Source of the DNA: JAKOWB01 sp038363005 | GTDB lineage: Bacteria > Pseudomonadota > Alphaproteobacteria > Kiloniellales > JACOMY01 | Assembly (NCBI GenBank): GCA_038363005.1 | Contig: JBBQBI010000002.1 | Location: 248,001 to 312,000 of the forward strand | Length of the DNA: 64,000 bases | Reading direction: 5' to 3' | In this document: in pieces, positions 8,697-17,430 of the stretch | How positions within the stretch are numbered: position 1 is the first letter of the stretch | How the letters are laid out: every line of letters starts with the position of its first letter | Notes under the pieces: model-generated | What the model saw: only the letters and a program-made list of their open reading frames with translations | The model's database searches: none | Told to the model about the DNA's origin: nothing | Translations under genes and position numbers: made by a program

Positions 8697-8730
8697 AAGG
8701 GCGCGCCCACATTCACGCGGACGCGCCCTT
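8697..8730 (-). terminator. Hairpin terminator of the collar-domain gene
   Basis: A 9-bp perfect stem AAGGGCGCG / CGCGCCCTT with a 16-base loop, 33 bp past the stop of the upstream-lying minus-strand gene. There is no T run, so it is a hairpin-only candidate. Confidence 0.45.
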
Positions 8731-8763
8731 GCCTTGGGTCAGCCTGCTGTAGACCGCGGCCTG

Positions 8764-9228
8764 CTATGGCCGTGACGGGTAGTAGCCATAGAGGCAGATG
8801 ATGAAGTTGACGGCGGTCGAGGGCTGCATGTTGGTGATCTGCGTCGGCACCGCGACGACGGCGTCCTGGCCGGCGGCGGCGGTGCCCTGGCGGGGTTCGG
8901 TCCAGGCATAGCCCGACTTGAGGCCAAGCTGAACCTGGTCGAGGCCCGGTCCGGCGCCGGCGCCGATCGGCACGCGGCCACGCAGATCAGGCAGGCCGAA
9001 GGTCGAGGTGCCATTGCCGCCGTAGGTGGTGCCAAGCAATGAAAAGAGCGCATTGTTCTGGGCGATCGACATGATCGAGCCGTCTGCCATGGCCCAGTTG
9101 GAGGGCGCGTAGGTACCAGCGAACATCCTCACCTCGCCCGTCATGCAGTCCTGTGCCGAGGCTGGCGCGGTGACCGAAAGCGTCGCGACGGCCAAGCCTA
9201 CGCACGCGAACCATTTCCTGATTTGCAT
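8764..9228 (-). CDS. Secreted phage-tail-collar-domain (microcystin-dependent-protein-like) small protein
   Basis: A 154-aa protein with a clear signal peptide (MQIRKWFACVGLAVATLSV ending at ASA-Q). The mature part begins MTGEVRMFAGTYAPSNWAMA, followed by SLLGTTYGGNGTSTFGLPDL and RGRVPIGAGAG, the collar-domain pattern found at phage tail tips and in many stand-alone bacterial proteins. The ATG at 9228 has GGAGATCACTTC upstream, a good Shine-Dalgarno. No phage genes are nearby, so this is a host exported protein of unknown role rather than a prophage remnant. The C terminus (FIICLYGYYPSRP) is intact. Confidence 0.85.
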   Translation of the reverse strand: MQIRKWFACVGLAVATLSVTAPASAQDCMTGEVRMFAGTYAPSNWAMADGSIMSIAQNNALFSLLGTTYGGNGTSTFGLPDLRGRVPIGAGAGPGLDQVQLGLKSGYAWTEPRQGTAAAGQDAVVAVPTQITNMQPSTAVNFIICLYGYYPSRP

Positions 9229-9377
9229 GAAGTGATCTCCTCTGTCCCTGTCGGACTGTTGTCTTGAAGTGCATCGTCGCGCTGCACGGGGCGGGCATGG
9301 CGCCAGGTGATTAAAGCATGCATCAGCGGCTTTCAGCCAGACCATCAGTGCCGTCATGCGCTCGTCCAGAACGCATT

Positions 9378-9407
9378 CGGCGCGCCCTCCAGGTGGAGGG
9401 CGCGCCG
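9378..9407 (-). terminator. Perfect palindrome, probable terminator of the peptidoglycan-binding-repeat gene
   Basis: Arms CGGCGCGCCCTCC and GGAGGGCGCGCCG (13 bp each, 4-base loop) lie 38 bp beyond the stop at 9445 and before the start region of the collar gene. No T run follows on either strand. Confidence 0.55.
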
Positions 9408-9444
9408 AGGTAGTGGGATCTCGATGGAAAGAGAGCAGGAAGGT

Positions 9445-11220
9445 CTACTGCACCTTGGGCGCGTAGTGGTCCAGCAGCCCCTGGATGATCAGCAGGCCCT
9501 TCTCGGTGTTGGAGAGGTCGCGTGTCGGCGCCTGGCCGGCGTCGGCCTGCTGCAGGCGGCGCAGCAACTGCTCGTCCAGCCGGCCGTCCACTGCCAGGCT
9601 CTCGTCCTGCTGATAGGCGCGGACCGCGGCGTAGGTCTTTGCGTCGGCCTTGCTGTCCATCGTGCCGACGTTGTAGCCGCGGGCTTTCAGGCGCGCCTCC
9701 ACCTCCCAGGTCTGGCTGGGCGACAGCAGGTTGACATTGTTGCCGCCGTTGTCGCCGCCGTTGTTGGCGGTGGCGTTCTCCAGGCTGGCCAGCAGCTTGT
9801 TGCTGGCCTGGCCGTTGATCTTCAGGCCGGCGTCCTGCTGGAAGGCTTCGATGCCGGTGCGGGTGTCGGCGTCGAGCGTGCCGTCGATCGGGCCGACACG
9901 ATAGCCCTTGTCCTGCAACTGGCCTTCGATCTGCCAGACCAGCTGCGAGATGATTTCGCTGTTGTTTTCGTGTGTCGACTTGCGCAGGTCGGTGAGCAGC
10001 GCCTGGCTGGGCTGGCCGGTGACCTCCAGGCCGACGTCACGCTGGAACAGCGAGATGGCGTTACGCGACTGCGTGTCCATCACGCCGTCGATCTTGCCGG
10101 CGGCGTAGTTGTGGCGCACCAGCTCGCCCTCGATCGCGGCGATCAGGGTGGCCGTGGTGCCACCAGTGGTCGGCGTCGGGGTGGTGCCGGTGCCGGCGAT
10201 CTGCAAGCCGGTCAGCAGCGTCTGGTCGATCTGCCCGGTCACCGGCAGGCCCTCGGCCGACTGGTAGCCGCGGATTGCCGCGCGGGTCTTCGGACCCAGG
10301 GCGCCGTCGGTCGGGCCGGCGTCGTAGCCCCGCGCGTTCAGGGCGGTCTGCACCGCCGTCACCTGGGCGCGATAGTCCGCGGCCGGGTCGCTGTGGCCGC
10401 TGCGCAGCTGGGCCAGCAGTGTGTCGCTGACCTTGCCGTCGACCGCCAGGCTGGCGTCGGCCTGATAGCGCTTGATGGCTGCGATCGTGGAGCTGTCCAG
10501 GTTGCCGTTCACCGTCGGCACCGGATAACCGCGCAGCTGCAGTTCGGACTGCACCTCGGCGATCAGCGAGGCGCTGGGGCCGCTCGTCGTCGGCGCCGGC
10601 TGGTTGTTGCCGGCGCGTGCCGACAACGTCGCCTGCACGTGATCATAGAGCGCGACGCTGGGCTCGCTCGACACCGGCAGGCCGGAGTCGATCTGGTAGG
10701 CGCGGATGCCGCCGCGCGTGTTCGGGCCGATCTTGCCGTCGGCCGTGCCGACCGAATAGCCTAGCTTGTTCAGCGCGAGCTGCAGGTTGTAGAGGGAGTA
10801 GGGCGCGTAGTTCGCCGGGGTCGGCACCGTGCCGTTGTCGGAATTGCTCGGCAGCGTTGCGACGCTGCCGTCCGACCAACGCTCGGACAGGTTCACCGCG
10901 GTCTGCAGCTGGTAGCTGGTCAGCTGCGGCGCCAGTACGCTGCGTGCCGTTGCGGCCTGGGCATAGCCGTTGCGGGCCGAGACGTCATACCAAGCGTAGG
11001 CCTGCACTAGGTCGCGATCCACGCCGCGGCCCTCGTTGAACAGGCGGCCCAGCATGTACTGCGCGGGCGCATTGCCGTTGTCCGCAGACACCTTGAATTC
11101 CAAATAGGCCGAAGTGTAGCGGCCTTCCGTGTAGGCGATGTAGCCTTGCTGATAGTTGGCCAAGGCGGGAACCGCCAGAGCGGCCAGCACGGCGCTCGCC
11201 AGCAGAGTCTTCCTGAACAT
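9445..11220 (-). CDS. Secreted protein with Sel1-type N terminus and six peptidoglycan-binding-like repeats
   Basis: An exported 591-aa protein with signal peptide MFRKTLLASAVLAALAVPALA. Residues about 25-90 look like Sel1/TPR repeats (APAQYMLGRLFNEGRGVDRD). The rest is a string of six PG_binding_1-like units of about 55 residues with a shared pattern: a helix, GY, a Gly/Asp turn (for example VGPIDGTLDADTR), a helix with YQ or FQ, then GLxxxGxxxxxLL. Units begin near SLYNLQ, SLIAEV, RAQVTA, TLIAAI, SQLVWQ and QTWEVE, separated by short Asn/Gly/Thr linkers. The start at 11220 has GGAGA upstream. It is likely periplasmic or envelope-associated; no catalytic domain was found. Confidence 0.85.
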   Translation of the reverse strand: MFRKTLLASAVLAALAVPALANYQQGYIAYTEGRYTSAYLEFKVSADNGNAPAQYMLGRLFNEGRGVDRDLVQAYAWYDVSARNGYAQAATARSVLAPQLTSYQLQTAVNLSERWSDGSVATLPSNSDNGTVPTPANYAPYSLYNLQLALNKLGYSVGTADGKIGPNTRGGIRAYQIDSGLPVSSEPSVALYDHVQATLSARAGNNQPAPTTSGPSASLIAEVQSELQLRGYPVPTVNGNLDSSTIAAIKRYQADASLAVDGKVSDTLLAQLRSGHSDPAADYRAQVTAVQTALNARGYDAGPTDGALGPKTRAAIRGYQSAEGLPVTGQIDQTLLTGLQIAGTGTTPTPTTGGTTATLIAAIEGELVRHNYAAGKIDGVMDTQSRNAISLFQRDVGLEVTGQPSQALLTDLRKSTHENNSEIISQLVWQIEGQLQDKGYRVGPIDGTLDADTRTGIEAFQQDAGLKINGQASNKLLASLENATANNGGDNGGNNVNLLSPSQTWEVEARLKARGYNVGTMDSKADAKTYAAVRAYQQDESLAVDGRLDEQLLRRLQQADAGQAPTRDLSNTEKGLLIIQGLLDHYAPKVQ

Positions 11221-11507
11221 GGCTGTGTCTCCGATGCGGTGATGTCGTTGCGCTTCGACATCGGCGGTAATCCGGCGCACCGGACTGCTGCCTCCAGTCG
11301 AAGTCTGCATAGGAAACGTCACGCATGGCGGTTGGTGCCCGGCCGGCATCAAATAATTCTGGACAGCCTGCGTGGATGTTTGCCAAGGGGCCAGCGTATG
11401 GGGACCCGGCGTGGCGGCGCCGGGGGACTTCCGGTCGACTGCGGCCTAGCCGCCGCGGTGCCAAGCCGCCTAGGCTGCGACTACGTCCAGCGACAGAGGT
11501 CACGGAC

Positions 11508-13511
11508 ATGTCGGCGCCGACGCTCTATCCCCACGTTTTCCAGCCGCTGGAGATTCGCGGCAAGCGGCTGCGCAATCGCATCGTCTTCGGCGCGCACACC
11601 GCCAACATGTCGGAGGAGGGGCTGCCAGGTGCGCGACACCTAGGTTACTACCGCGCGCGGGCCGAGGGCGGCGCCGCCATGATCGTGGTGGAGCCAATTC
11701 CGGTACATGCCACGGCGGTGCTGGCACGCGGCAACTTCCGCCACAGCAGCGACCAGGTGATCCCCGGTTTCCGCGCCATCACCGATGCCGGCCATGCCGC
11801 GGACACGGTGATGATCCATCAGCTCTATCACGTCGGCCAGCATGGCGACGCCGACAACTCCTTCCAGCCCAACTGGTCGCCCTCGGGCCTGCCCTCCTAT
11901 CTCGACGCCGATGGCAGCCACACGATGAGCGAGGCGGAGATCGAGAGCGTGATCGAGGGTTTCGTGCAGGCGGCTCGCCGCGCACGCGCCTGCGGCTTCG
12001 ATGGCGTGGAGATCTACGCCGCCTATCACGCGCTGCTCGACCAGTTCTGGACGCCCTGGTCGAACCGTCGGGAAGACCGCTGGGGTGGCAGCTTCGAGAA
12101 CCGCATGCGCCTGTCCGCCACGGTGCTGGAACGGGTGCGCCAGGTTGCCGGGCAGGACTTTATCGTCGGCCTGGCGGTCAACCTGCATCCCGAGGTCGCG
12201 GTCTCGCTTTCGGTCGAGGCGATGCAGGAGATCATCGCCTGGCACGATGCGCGCGGCCTGATCGACTATGTCACCTGTGGCACCGGCAGCTACTTCGACT
12301 CCACCAAGCTGATTCCCACCTCGCCCTTCGCCGCCAACCTGGGGCAGCCCTTCGCCCGCGCGCTGAAGGCGGTGGCGCGCCACGCCAAGGTGCAGTGCGA
12401 GAGCCACATCCGCACGCCGGCCAATGCCGAGGCCATCCTGGCGGCTGGCGACGCCGACCTCTGCTCGCTGGTGCGCGCGCAGATCGCCGATCCGCAGTTG
12501 GTGGACAAGGCCGCGGCGGGACGGCCGGAAGAAATCCGCCCCTGCATCTCCTGCAACCAGCTCTGCATCGCCCGGCGCAAGCGCGACTACTGGATCTCCT
12601 GCCTGGTCAATCCAGCGGCCGGCCGCGAGTTCGAGTGGGGCAGCGAGCCGCCGGCTCCAGCGGCGCAGCCACTGCGCGTGCTGGTGATCGGCGGTGGGCC
12701 GGCCGGCCTGGAGGCCGCGCGCATCGCCGCGCTGCGTGGCCACCGCGTGACCCTGGCGGAACGGGGGCCGCGGCTGGGTGGACAGTGGGCGCTGGCGGCG
12801 CTGCAGCCGACGCGCCATCAGGTGGGCGAGCACCTGGCCTGGTACGAGACGCAGCTCCGCCTGCTGCAGGTCGAACTGCGGCTGGACTGCGCCATGACGG
12901 CCGCGACCGTGGCCGCTGGCGACTGGGATCGTGTCGTGGTGGCAATCGGATCGACCGCCGACCGCGCCGGCTTCCAGCGCGCGCTGCCGGCCCAGGACGC
13001 CCTGCCGGGCGCCACGCTGGACAGCGTCATGACCCTGCGCCAGGTGCTGGGCGGCGAGCGCAGCCCGGGGCCGCGCGTGCTGCTGCTGGACGACGGCAAC
13101 GCCTGGCCCGGCCTGGGCACCGCGCTCTGGCTGGCCGAGCGCGGGCATCGAGTGACCATCATGACGGCGCAGGGCGAGGTGATGAAGGCGCTGGAGGCCA
13201 CCCGCGTGGTGAAGCCGCTGCGCCGCAGCTTCGCCGCCGCCGGCGGGCGCGAGCTGACCGAGGTGGCGCTGGAGACCTGGGTGACGGCGGCGGAGGGCGC
13301 TACGGCGCACTTCCTTGGCCTGCTCGATGGACGCCGCTTCACGGAGGATTTCGATAGCCTGGTGCTGGCGACCACCGCGCGGGCCGACGCCGGACTGGCC
13401 GCCGCCTTGACCGAGGCTGGGATCGCGCACCAGGCGATCGGCGACTGTGTGGCGCCGCGCCGGGCCAGCCTGGCCTTCCTCGAAGGGCGTCGGGTGGGCT
13501 TGGCGCTCTAG
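11508..13511 (+). CDS. NADH:flavin oxidoreductase of the 2,4-dienoyl-CoA reductase / trimethylamine dehydrogenase type
   Basis: A 667-aa two-module flavoenzyme. The N-terminal half is an Old-Yellow-Enzyme TIM barrel (FQPLEIRGKRLRNRIVFGAH, FDGVEIYAAYHALLDQFWTP, NRREDRWGGSFENRMR). A 4Fe-4S motif CISCNQLCIARRKRDYWISC joins it to a C-terminal Rossmann half with RVLVIGGGPAGLEAARIAAL. This is the architecture of 2,4-dienoyl-CoA reductase (FadH), trimethylamine dehydrogenase and related dimethylglycine or stachydrine demethylases. The start at 11508 (CAGAGGTCACGGAC upstream) is preferred to a long in-frame extension that lacks homology-like character. The substrate cannot be assigned; HGDADNSFQPNWSPSG differs from the acyl-CoA-type loops I remember, so N-demethylation is an alternative. 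Confidence 0.88.
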   Translation: MSAPTLYPHVFQPLEIRGKRLRNRIVFGAHTANMSEEGLPGARHLGYYRARAEGGAAMIVVEPIPVHATAVLARGNFRHSSDQVIPGFRAITDAGHAADTVMIHQLYHVGQHGDADNSFQPNWSPSGLPSYLDADGSHTMSEAEIESVIEGFVQAARRARACGFDGVEIYAAYHALLDQFWTPWSNRREDRWGGSFENRMRLSATVLERVRQVAGQDFIVGLAVNLHPEVAVSLSVEAMQEIIAWHDARGLIDYVTCGTGSYFDSTKLIPTSPFAANLGQPFARALKAVARHAKVQCESHIRTPANAEAILAAGDADLCSLVRAQIADPQLVDKAAAGRPEEIRPCISCNQLCIARRKRDYWISCLVNPAAGREFEWGSEPPAPAAQPLRVLVIGGGPAGLEAARIAALRGHRVTLAERGPRLGGQWALAALQPTRHQVGEHLAWYETQLRLLQVELRLDCAMTAATVAAGDWDRVVVAIGSTADRAGFQRALPAQDALPGATLDSVMTLRQVLGGERSPGPRVLLLDDGNAWPGLGTALWLAERGHRVTIMTAQGEVMKALEATRVVKPLRRSFAAAGGRELTEVALETWVTAAEGATAHFLGLLDGRRFTEDFDSLVLATTARADAGLAAALTEAGIAHQAIGDCVAPRRASLAFLEGRRVGLAL

Positions 13512-13565
13512 CCGCTCTCTGTGGCGTGACTGGCAGGCGGCCGCCAGCGCGCTACACTCTATTGC

Positions 13566-14147
13566 ATGATCACCCCCCGCACCCTCGCCAGGCGGCTGGT
13601 CTCCGCCGCCCTGGTCTCCGCCAGCCTGGTGTTCGTGCCTGGCAACGGCGGCGCGCACGCCGATCAAAACGACCCGCGGCTGCCCGGGCTGTTCGACCAG
13701 CTGCTGCTGGCGACCTCGCCGGCCGCCGCCGCGCCGGTCGAGCAGGCCATCTGGGAGGCCTGGACCCGGCACAGCGATCCGGTGGTCGAGCAGCTGATGG
13801 AAAAGGCGGCGCGGGCCCTGCGCCTGGGCGATCGCGGCATGGCGGAACGCTCGCTAGACCAGGTGGTCGCGCTGGCGCCCGACTATGCCGAGGGCTGGAA
13901 CCGGCGCGCGACCTACTACTATGCGATCGGCCGCTACCAGGCTTCGCTGGACGACATCGAGAAGGTCCTGGCGCTCGAGCCACGGCACTTCGGCGCGCTC
14001 GCCGGGAAGGGCCTGGTGCTGGTCGCGCTGGACCGCTGGCCGGAGGCGGCGGAGGCCTTCACCGCGGCCCTGGCGGTGGACCCGCAGATGGAAGGGACGA
14101 AGGCAAATCTCAAAGCGATTCAAGACATTATGGGAAAGGATATTTAG
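13566..14147 (+). CDS. Exported tetratricopeptide-repeat protein
   Basis: A protein of 193 aa with a signal peptide (LVSAALVSASLVFVPGNGGAHA). From residue about 78 come three TPR-like units: EKAARALRLGDRGMAERSLD, ALAPDYAEGWNRRATYYYAI, and two repeats of the pattern with ALEPRHFGALAGKGLVLV and ALAVDPQ. TPRs mediate protein-protein contact; small periplasmic TPR proteins of this length are widespread in alphaproteobacteria and mostly uncharacterised. A single gene, followed by an AT-richer 179-bp spacer. Confidence 0.8.
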   Translation: MITPRTLARRLVSAALVSASLVFVPGNGGAHADQNDPRLPGLFDQLLLATSPAAAAPVEQAIWEAWTRHSDPVVEQLMEKAARALRLGDRGMAERSLDQVVALAPDYAEGWNRRATYYYAIGRYQASLDDIEKVLALEPRHFGALAGKGLVLVALDRWPEAAEAFTAALAVDPQMEGTKANLKAIQDIMGKDI

Positions 14148-14231
14148 CCGCGACTCTGTTGCCGAAATACCACAATTTGCAGCTTCGGCGTTCAGTGATC
14201 CCGCACTGCCTTGCGCAATCGGGTAGCGGCG

Positions 14232-14250
14232 AACTAAAAATTATTTAGTT
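14232..14250. promoter_or_regulatory. AT-rich inverted repeat upstream of the beta-barrel gene
   Basis: AACTAAA / TTTAGTT with a 5-base AATTA spacer, about 75 bp ahead of the ATG at 14327 in an unusually AT-rich patch. It could be an operator or an upstream promoter element, or a weak terminator of the TPR gene; there is no following T run. Confidence 0.4.
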
Positions 14251-14326
14251 GGCTGGGGCGGATAACGGCCATCGGGAACATCCAGATCGATCTGGGCTAA
14301 ATTTTAGGGGCATGGAGGAGTGGGTC

Positions 14327-15112
14327 ATGAGGGGTAAACTTCTTGCAGCTTGCGCAGCGGCGGCGATGATGATCGCGGCACAGGGCGCGCAGGCCGATGG
14401 GTTCTACGCCAGCTTCAAGGGCGGTATGAACCTGACGAACAATGCCAGCGGAACGTTGACGCCGGATCTCTCGCCGGTTCTGCCGCCGGGCCAGCAGGCT
14501 GATATTGGCCTCAACACCACCGTTGACCGCAGCCTGGGCGGTGCCTTCATCGCCGCCGTCGGCTACGGCTTCGAAAGCGGCCTGCGGGTCGAAGGCGAAG
14601 TGGGCTTCCGCATCAACGGGCTGAACCACATCACGCTCGACTCGGTCGACCTGGCGATCAACCCGCCGGGCATCAACGGCAACCTGCCGATCGGCATCGG
14701 CACCGGCCTGAATGGCGACACCAAGGTGCTGAGCTTCATGGCCAACCTGGCCTATGACTTCCACACCGACATGGGCCTGCGCCCCTACATCGGCGCCGGC
14801 GCCGGTGTGGCCCTGCTGTTCACCGATGCCTCGATCACCGTGCCGCTGCTCGGCGACGTCAGCCTGATCGACGACACCGCGATCGCCTTCGCCTACCAGG
14901 CGATGGCCGGCGTGGACTACCCGATCAGCACCAACTGGACGGTCGGCCTCGAGTACCGCTTCTTCGGTACCCTCTCGCCGACCTACAACGACAGCTTCAA
15001 GTCGGAAGACATTCCGAACGCGCCTCCGGGCCTGTTTCCGGCGATCCCGCTGGAGTACGACTCCCACTACTACTCGCACAGCATTCTGCTGGGTGTGACC
15101 TACAACTTCTGA
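14327..15112 (+). CDS. Outer-membrane beta-barrel protein (porin/Omp25-like)
   Basis: A 261-aa protein with a signal peptide (MRGKLLAACAAAAMMIAAQGAQA), then alternating amphipathic strands with glycine-aromatic motifs: FYASFKGGMNL, VGYGFESGLRVEGEVGFR, LRPYIGAGAGVALL, NWTVGLEYRFFG. It ends in GVTYNF, the C-terminal Phe recognised by the Bam machinery. The start at 14327 has GGAGGAGTGGGTC upstream; an in-frame GTG/ATG extension to 14249 is less likely because it would bury the signal peptide. It is probably a small 8-stranded barrel; role unknown. A strong terminator follows. Confidence 0.88.
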   Translation: MRGKLLAACAAAAMMIAAQGAQADGFYASFKGGMNLTNNASGTLTPDLSPVLPPGQQADIGLNTTVDRSLGGAFIAAVGYGFESGLRVEGEVGFRINGLNHITLDSVDLAINPPGINGNLPIGIGTGLNGDTKVLSFMANLAYDFHTDMGLRPYIGAGAGVALLFTDASITVPLLGDVSLIDDTAIAFAYQAMAGVDYPISTNWTVGLEYRFFGTLSPTYNDSFKSEDIPNAPPGLFPAIPLEYDSHYYSHSILLGVTYNF

Positions 15113-15138
15113 TCCCGTTTCAAGTCGGGGTGACTTCA

Positions 15139-15175
15139 GGGCGCGGTGCCATCGGCACCGCGCCCTTCTGTTTTT
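15139..15175 (+). terminator. Rho-independent terminator after the beta-barrel gene
   Basis: A 12-bp perfect stem GGGCGCGGTGCC / GGCACCGCGCCC with a 3-base loop and a TTCTGTTTTT tail, 27 bp past the stop. Confidence 0.9.
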
Positions 15176-15289
15176 GCCGGATGCGCCTTCCCTCCTGGCG
15201 AGCATAGCTGTCGTGTCGGCGCGCGGGCCAATCCCGCTGCCGACGCGTGGTATGGTCCCGCCGCTTTTCAACCCGAGGGCTCTTGAGCC

Positions 15290-16489
15290 ATGCCGCAGTC
15301 GTCCCGGCGCAGCACCACCGTCATCCTGATCGCGGCCGCCGTGATCCTTGGCCTGTCGATGGGCCTGCGGCAGACCTTCGGCCTGTTCCTGGCGCCGATG
15401 ACCGAGTCGCTGCACATCAGCCGCGCCGACTTTTCGCTGTCCATCGCTGTCCAGAACCTGATGTGGGGCGTGGTCACGCCCTTCCTCGGCGCCCTGGCGG
15501 ATCGCTATGGCACCGGCCGCTTCGTCGCCCTGGGCGGGATCTTCTATGCCCTGGGCCTCTCGGTCATGGTGCTGGGCGATTCGCTGCTTTGGCTGCATGT
15601 CGGCAGCAGCCTGCTGGTCGGCCTCGGGATCTCCGGCGCCGGCTTCTCGCTGGTGCTGGCGGCGGTGGCGCGCAACGCGCCGCCGGAGAAGCGCAGCCTG
15701 CATCTGGGACTCGCGTCAGCCGGCGGCTCGGTGGGGCAGTTCCTGCTGCTGCCCGGCAGCCAGACGCTGATCGACGCCACCGACTGGCAGACCGCGCTGT
15801 GGGTGATGGCCGCGCTGTCCCTGCTGATCGTGCCCTTCGCCGCCATGCTGAAGGGTCGGCCGGCCGCCTTGGCCGGGCCGCAGCAGAGCCTGCGCCAGGC
15901 GCTGCGCGAGGCCGGCGGCCATCGGGGCTTCCAGCTGCTGAACCTCGGCTTCTTCGTCTGCGGCTTCCATGTCGCCTTCCTGGCGACGCATCTGCCGGGC
16001 TACATCGTCTCCTGCAATTTGGATCCGCTGGTCGGGGCCACGGCGCTCGGCATCGTCGGCTTCTTCAACATCATCGGTGGGCTCCTGGCCGGCTGGCTGG
16101 GCGGCCGCTTCCCGAAGAAGTATCTGCTCTCCAGCATCTACTTCAGCCGCTCGGTCATCATCCTGCTGTTCCTGCTCGGCCCCAAGACGGAGTGGACGGT
16201 GTGGCTCTTCTCCGCCAGCTTCGGCCTGCTGTGGCTCTCCACCGTGCCGCTGACCTCGGGCCTGGTGGCGCATATCTTCGGGCCACGCTACATGTCCACG
16301 CTGGTCGCCATCGTCATGCTGAGCCACCAGGTCGGCGCCTTCTTCGGCGCCTGGCTGGGCGGCATCAACTACGACTACGACGGCAGCTACGACGTGGTCT
16401 GGTACATCGCCATCGGGCTTGGCTTGCTGGCCGGGCTGGTGCACCTGCCGATTCGTGAGCAGTCGCTCAGGTCACCGGCGGCGGCCTGA
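15290..16489 (+). CDS. Major facilitator superfamily transporter
   Basis: A 399-aa inner-membrane carrier with about 12 predicted membrane segments. MFS signatures include the segment 2-3 loop FLGALADRYGTGRFVALGG and LGLASAGGSVGQFLLLPG. The sequence resembles the monocarboxylate/oxalate-formate type branch (MGLRQTFGLFLAPM at the N terminus), but substrate assignment is not possible. It starts after the TCTTGAGCC spacer. The RarD-like gene starts 2 bp after its stop, so both are probably on one transcript. Confidence 0.85.
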   Translation: MPQSSRRSTTVILIAAAVILGLSMGLRQTFGLFLAPMTESLHISRADFSLSIAVQNLMWGVVTPFLGALADRYGTGRFVALGGIFYALGLSVMVLGDSLLWLHVGSSLLVGLGISGAGFSLVLAAVARNAPPEKRSLHLGLASAGGSVGQFLLLPGSQTLIDATDWQTALWVMAALSLLIVPFAAMLKGRPAALAGPQQSLRQALREAGGHRGFQLLNLGFFVCGFHVAFLATHLPGYIVSCNLDPLVGATALGIVGFFNIIGGLLAGWLGGRFPKKYLLSSIYFSRSVIILLFLLGPKTEWTVWLFSASFGLLWLSTVPLTSGLVAHIFGPRYMSTLVAIVMLSHQVGAFFGAWLGGINYDYDGSYDVVWYIAIGLGLLAGLVHLPIREQSLRSPAAA

Positions 16490-16491
16490 GC

Positions 16492-17430
16492 GTGCCGGCA
16501 ATGCAGGGACCATCGAGTCGCACCGCGGGCGTGCTCTTCGCCATCGGCGCCTTCGGCGCCTGGGGCTTCTTCCCGCTCTACTTCCGCCAGCTCTCTGGCT
16601 TTTCGCCGCTGGAGATCCTGCTGCATCGCTCGGTCTGGTCGGTGCCTTTCCTGCTGCTACTGCTGGCCGGTGGCGCCGGGCGCTTCGCCAACGTGCGGGC
16701 TGCATTCCGCCGCCGTCGCGACCTGCTGGTGCTGGTCGCCAGCGCCACGCTGCTGGGCGGCAATTGGCTGCTGTTCATCTGGGCGATCCAGGTCGACCGG
16801 GTGCTGGAATGCTCGCTCGGCTACTACATCAATCCGCTGCTCAGCGTGGTGCTAGGTGTCGCCGTGCTGCGCGAGCGTCTGACGCCGCTGCAGTCGGCCG
16901 CCATCCTGCTGGCGGTGCTGGGCGTGGTGATCCTGGCCTGGCGCGGCGAGGCCTTTCCCTGGATCGCGCTGACCCTGGCCTTTTCCTTCGCGCTCTATGG
17001 CCTGCTGCGCAAGACTATGAAGCTGGGCGCCGCCGAGGGGCTGCTGGCCGAGACGCTGCTGCTGCTGCCCTTCGCGCTCGCCGCCATGGTCTGGATGGGT
17101 CTCGACGGCCAGGCGCGGTTTTTAGCCGGCGGTTGGCCGGATGCCCTGCTGCTGGCTTCTACCGGCGTGGTGACGGCGACGCCGCTGGTGTTCTTCGCCG
17201 CCGCGGCCCGGCGCCTGCCGCTGTCGGCCATCGGCATGTTTCAGTACAGCGCGCCGACCATGCACTTCGTCATGGCCGTCTTCCTGTTCGGCGAGCCCTT
17301 TACGCAGGCCTACGCCATCACCTTCGCGCTGATCTGGTGCGCTGTCGGCATCTTCGTGTTCGAGACCTGGCGGCGCGGCCGCCGGGCGGCCCGCCGCGCG
17401 CCCGCTGCTATGGCACCCGTTCGATCCTGA
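16492..17430 (+). CDS. rarD: RarD-type EamA/DMT permease
   Basis: A 312-aa protein with about 10 membrane helices. It carries the RarD pattern: GVLFAIGAFGAWGFFPLYF at the N terminus, LLHRSVWSVPF, LGGNWLLFIWAI, LGYYINPLLSVVLGV and QYSAPTMHFVMAV. RarD was first named for chloramphenicol resistance, but most homologues have no proven substrate. Start GTG at 16492; an ATG three codons later is an alternative. Translation is probably coupled to the MFS gene. Its last 23 bp overlap the 3' end of the convergent pyruvate kinase gene. Confidence 0.85.
   Translation: MPAMQGPSSRTAGVLFAIGAFGAWGFFPLYFRQLSGFSPLEILLHRSVWSVPFLLLLLAGGAGRFANVRAAFRRRRDLLVLVASATLLGGNWLLFIWAIQVDRVLECSLGYYINPLLSVVLGVAVLRERLTPLQSAAILLAVLGVVILAWRGEAFPWIALTLAFSFALYGLLRKTMKLGAAEGLLAETLLLLPFALAAMVWMGLDGQARFLAGGWPDALLLASTGVVTATPLVFFAAAARRLPLSAIGMFQYSAPTMHFVMAVFLFGEPFTQAYAITFALIWCAVGIFVFETWRRGRRAARRAPAAMAPVRS

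Noticed and set aside
8764..11220. A prophage remnant suggested by the collar domain and peptidoglycan-binding repeats
   Set aside because: No capsid, portal, terminase, integrase or lysis genes nearby, both proteins have signal peptides, and composition matches the host.
11640..13772. A 710-codon antisense frame opposite the Old-Yellow-Enzyme-type gene
   Set aside because: The product is rich in Gln, His, Arg and Gly with no recognisable domain, while the plus-strand gene has all its family motifs.
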